Of a stretch of DNA of 64,000 nt, positions 62,180 to 64,000 are shown in pieces. Source of the DNA: Anaerolineales bacterium (GTDB lineage Bacteria > Chloroflexota > Anaerolineae > Anaerolineales > E44-bin32); NCBI GenBank assembly GCA_029210945.1, contig JARGGH010000007.1, positions 1 through 64,000 on the forward strand. The letters run 5' to 3'. Numbering within the stretch: the stretch's first letter is position 1; the number at the start of each line of letters is the position of its first letter. Made by a program: the position numbers and the translations under genes. The notes under the pieces were generated by a model. It ran no database searches and was not told where the DNA came from. It was given only the letters and a program-made list of their open reading frames with translations.

Positions 62180-62721
62180 CGGAGCATTCAGCGGATCCGG
62201 AAGATCTGGCCCGGGAGGCCACCAGAGCGTATCGGGCTGGTGATTACAAACATGCCATTGAGGTGTTTTCCGAGGCGCGCCAATTATTCCACACATCAGG
62301 TCTCCCGCTGCGCGCCGCAGAGATGGACAATAACCTTTGCGTGTGCTTGTTACAGCTCGATCACGCACAGGAAGCACTTGCTGCCGTGAAAGAAACCCCT
62401 AATATATTTCACAACGAAGGAAATCTTCTACTCAAGGCTCAGGCTCTGGGTAACCGGGCGATGGCAAAAGCAGCCCTGAGCCAATTGTCAGAAGCCGAAG
62501 CAGATTATCGCGCCGCCGCCCAGATATTCCGGGAAATCGACCACCAGGAAGACCTGCAGTACACCATGCAGGCGCTCTCAAAGATCCAACTCCAACAAGG
62601 GCGGCCGATGGAAGCACTCGATGCGATGCAGTCAGTGCTCAACACGAAAACAAGACCATCATTGCGTGACCGATTCTTATCCTGGCTCTTCAAGCTCCCG
62701 CTGCGCTTCTTCAACCGCTAG
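62176..62721 (+). CDS. TPR-repeat protein
   Basis: A 181-residue protein with about four tetratricopeptide repeats (AYRAGDYKHAIEVFSEARQLF, AEMDNNLCVCLLQLDHAQEALAAV, AQALGNRAMAKAALSQLSEAEADYRAA, LQYTMQALSKIQLQQGRPMEALDAM), a protein-interaction scaffold. A basic, aromatic C-terminus (LSWLFKLPLRFFNR) might touch the membrane. TTG at 62176 overlaps the TGA of the XRE gene, implying coupling. Partner proteins are unknown; the XRE regulator is the obvious candidate. Confidence 0.82.
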   Translation: MTEHSADPEDLAREATRAYRAGDYKHAIEVFSEARQLFHTSGLPLRAAEMDNNLCVCLLQLDHAQEALAAVKETPNIFHNEGNLLLKAQALGNRAMAKAALSQLSEAEADYRAAAQIFREIDHQEDLQYTMQALSKIQLQQGRPMEALDAMQSVLNTKTRPSLRDRFLSWLFKLPLRFFNR

Positions 62722-62745
62722 GCTGCGAAGCAAGACACGCCCGTC

Positions 62746-63594
62746 ATGCCCATGGCAAACTTGACCGTTCGCCCGACAACTCCCGCTGACCGCGAACTTG
62801 TATCCGCGCTGCTGACGACCGCAAACCTCCGGCATGTCCATCTTGACTGGGTTCCCGCTCTGGAGCTGGTCGAGGACCCGCTTTTCATGATCGCACTGCA
62901 TAACGATTTGCCGCGCGCATGCCTGGCGGCGCCTCCCGACCCGCTACCCATCGCCTGGATCCGAGTGTTCGCAGCGGCTCCGGAAGATCCCCACGGGCCT
63001 CTCTGGCAAACCTTATGGGCCGGTCTTCATGAGCGGGCGAAAACATTGGAAATTAAGACGATCTACTCTCTCGCGCTGCAGCCCTGGTTTGAGCCCTTGC
63101 TCAGCGGGGCCGGTTTTTCAATGGCAAACGAAGTCGTTTTCTACGAGTGGCGCGGGAGCGCCGGCGTGCTCGCTCGGAACGAACGGATCTCGATCCGGAG
63201 AATGCGGCCCGACGACCTGCTTCACGTCGAACAGGTCGATCACAGCGCATTTGCCCCTGCCTGGCAGAACTCGATCAGGACATTGACAACCGCCAGCAAA
63301 CTATCAACCTACGCGACAGTCTGCGAGGTCGAGGGTGACCTCGTCGGCTACCAGATCAGCACAGCCTCCGCCCTCGGTGCCCACCTGGCGCGCCTCGCCG
63401 TGCTGCCCGAATTCCAACGCCAGGGGGTCGGGCGGGAACTGGTGGTCGACATGCTCAGACACATCTCCCGCCGCGGGTTCGACCGGGTGACAGTCAACAC
63501 ACAGGCGGATAATCTCAGCAGCCAATACCTGTACAATTCTTTGGGATTCGAGCCGACCGGTCAACACTACCCAATGTACGCCTACACGTTTTGA
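62746..63594 (+). CDS. Tandem-GNAT acetyltransferase
   Basis: A 282-residue protein with a diverged N-terminal GNAT-like half (about 1-135) and an intact C-terminal GNAT domain (about 145-282). The latter has the acetyl-CoA motif LAVLPEFQRQGVGRELVVDML and the NTQADNLSSQYLYNSLGF motif B seen in RimI-type enzymes. Substrate unknown. A second ATG two codons later is possible. Confidence 0.85.
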   Translation: MPMANLTVRPTTPADRELVSALLTTANLRHVHLDWVPALELVEDPLFMIALHNDLPRACLAAPPDPLPIAWIRVFAAAPEDPHGPLWQTLWAGLHERAKTLEIKTIYSLALQPWFEPLLSGAGFSMANEVVFYEWRGSAGVLARNERISIRRMRPDDLLHVEQVDHSAFAPAWQNSIRTLTTASKLSTYATVCEVEGDLVGYQISTASALGAHLARLAVLPEFQRQGVGRELVVDMLRHISRRGFDRVTVNTQADNLSSQYLYNSLGFEPTGQHYPMYAYTF

Positions 63595-63629
63595 TCTAGT
63601 TCCAGATTGAGACCCGGAAGAGGGTTAAA

Positions 63630-63654
63630 ACAATCCCCCTTGATGGGGGATTGT
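63630..63654 (-). terminator. Intrinsic terminator of the slipin gene
   Basis: A 10-bp stem ACAATCCCCC/GGGGGATTGT around a 5-nt loop, with TTTTAAC following on the minus strand, 34 bp past the slipin stop codon. Confidence 0.8.
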
Positions 63655-63688
63655 CGACTCGAGCAGAATGCGATTTTCGTCGCCGTCT

Positions 63689-64000
63689 TTAATCCTCAGA
63701 TTTCATTGAACGGTACAGGCCTTCCAGCATATCGACGGGGACCGGGAAGATTATCGTGCTGTTTTTCTCGACGGATATCTCGGTCAGCGTCTGCAAGTAG
63801 CGCAGCTGAATTGAGACCGGGTTGATTGACATCAGGTTGGCTGCGTCCTGGAGAGTCTGCGCAGCTTCGAATTCGCCGGAAGCGTGCACGATCTTGGCCC
63901 GCTTTTCTCGCTCGGCCTCGGCCTGGGCAGCCATCGCGCGCTGCATGCTCTGGGGAAGTTCGACGTCCTTCACCTCGACGATGGTCACTTTAATACCCCA
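63689..64000 (-). CDS. Slipin / SPFH (Band 7) protein, 3' part
   Basis: The reading frame runs off the right edge, so only the C-terminal 104 residues are visible. The sequence [37 protein letters not shown] is the hallmark of slipin/stomatin proteins, the end of the SPFH domain leading into the coiled-coil region, and is followed by [27 protein letters not shown]. Slipins are membrane-anchored and often paired with an NfeD partner in membrane microdomains; the partner would lie beyond the window. Confidence 0.92.
   Translation of the reverse strand, partial: WGIKVTIVEVKDVELPQSMQRAMAAQAEAEREKRAKIVHASGEFEAAQTLQDAANLMSINPVSIQLRYLQTLTEISVEKNSTIIFPVPVDMLEGLYRSMKSED

Overview
The window looks like chromosomal DNA of an uncultured or environmental Chloroflexota bacterium, probably of the Anaerolineae type. 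This is inferred from gene content and order, not from a marker-gene tree. The supporting signs are moderately high GC, secreted proteins made as lipoproteins with no outer-membrane genes in view, a SURF1 gene (aerobic cytochrome oxidase assembly), a short IF-2, a fused MoaD-MoaE, DUF4230 and DUF503 proteins, LCP and LysM/M23 wall proteins, and GC-rich degenerate repeats in many intergenic gaps. Almost everything is housekeeping. There is no rRNA, CRISPR array or intact prophage.

Layout. 1-3940: a sugar-type ABC solute-binding lipoprotein whose binding domain is duplicated perfectly at the DNA level, plus its ROK repressor with a clear promoter and operator. 3940-6850: a decayed zone with a broken IS481-like element, T-arm-like tRNA remnants, initiator tRNA-Met, tRNA-Leu(CAG) and an FtsB-like gene. 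6982-15024 (minus): one long operon moaC-moaDE-thrC-like-fabF-rnc-smc. 15070-21245 (plus): rpmF-fabD-flippase-like, a membrane histidine-kinase-like protein lacking its histidine, and an LCP protein. 21620-22573: a tyrosine-recombinase-like protein without the catalytic residues. 22647-25592 (minus): the tungstate transporter tupABC with a DUF47 gene. 25686-30381 (plus): era, a DNA methyltransferase, purB, SURF1 and yhhN. 30404-39231 (minus): the nusA-rnpM-infB-rbfA-nrnA-truB-ribF operon, ending in a double-length thyX. 39838-43956: a DEAD-box helicase and gyrA with a lysine-rich tail. 44007-51909 (minus): three tandem LysM/M23 lipoproteins, a GNAT gene and a DHH-CBS-nucleotidyltransferase. 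52116-56345: a solute-binding lipoprotein, LipM-like, DUF4230, DUF503 and an atypical SDR. 56456-62721: a signalling cluster. 62746-64000: a double GNAT and the 3' end of a slipin gene.

How the genes fit together. The tungstate importer and the molybdopterin genes moaC and moaDE serve the same cofactor (Moco/Wco). The nusA-to-truB block is the usual transcription and translation operon, extended by riboflavin kinase and the flavin-dependent thymidylate synthase. RibF makes FAD and ThyX uses it. The signalling cluster joins a single-domain receiver, a zinc-ribbon histidine kinase, a GAF histidine kinase, an OmpR-type regulator, a degenerate receiver fused to a CpaE/MinD-type ATPase, a double-XRE regulator and a TPR protein. 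Together they suggest a local control module, possibly for pilus or envelope assembly.

The most unusual points are the exact intragenic duplication of the solute-binding domain, the apparent single-chain pseudodimer of ThyX, the three LysM/helical/M23 lipoproteins with a calcium-type loop inside the peptidase domain, the zinc-ribbon/T2SSE-N histidine kinase beside a CpaE protein with a glutamate phosphoacceptor site, the histone-like tail on GyrA, and consensus promoters placed so that era, tupA and moaC should be leaderless.
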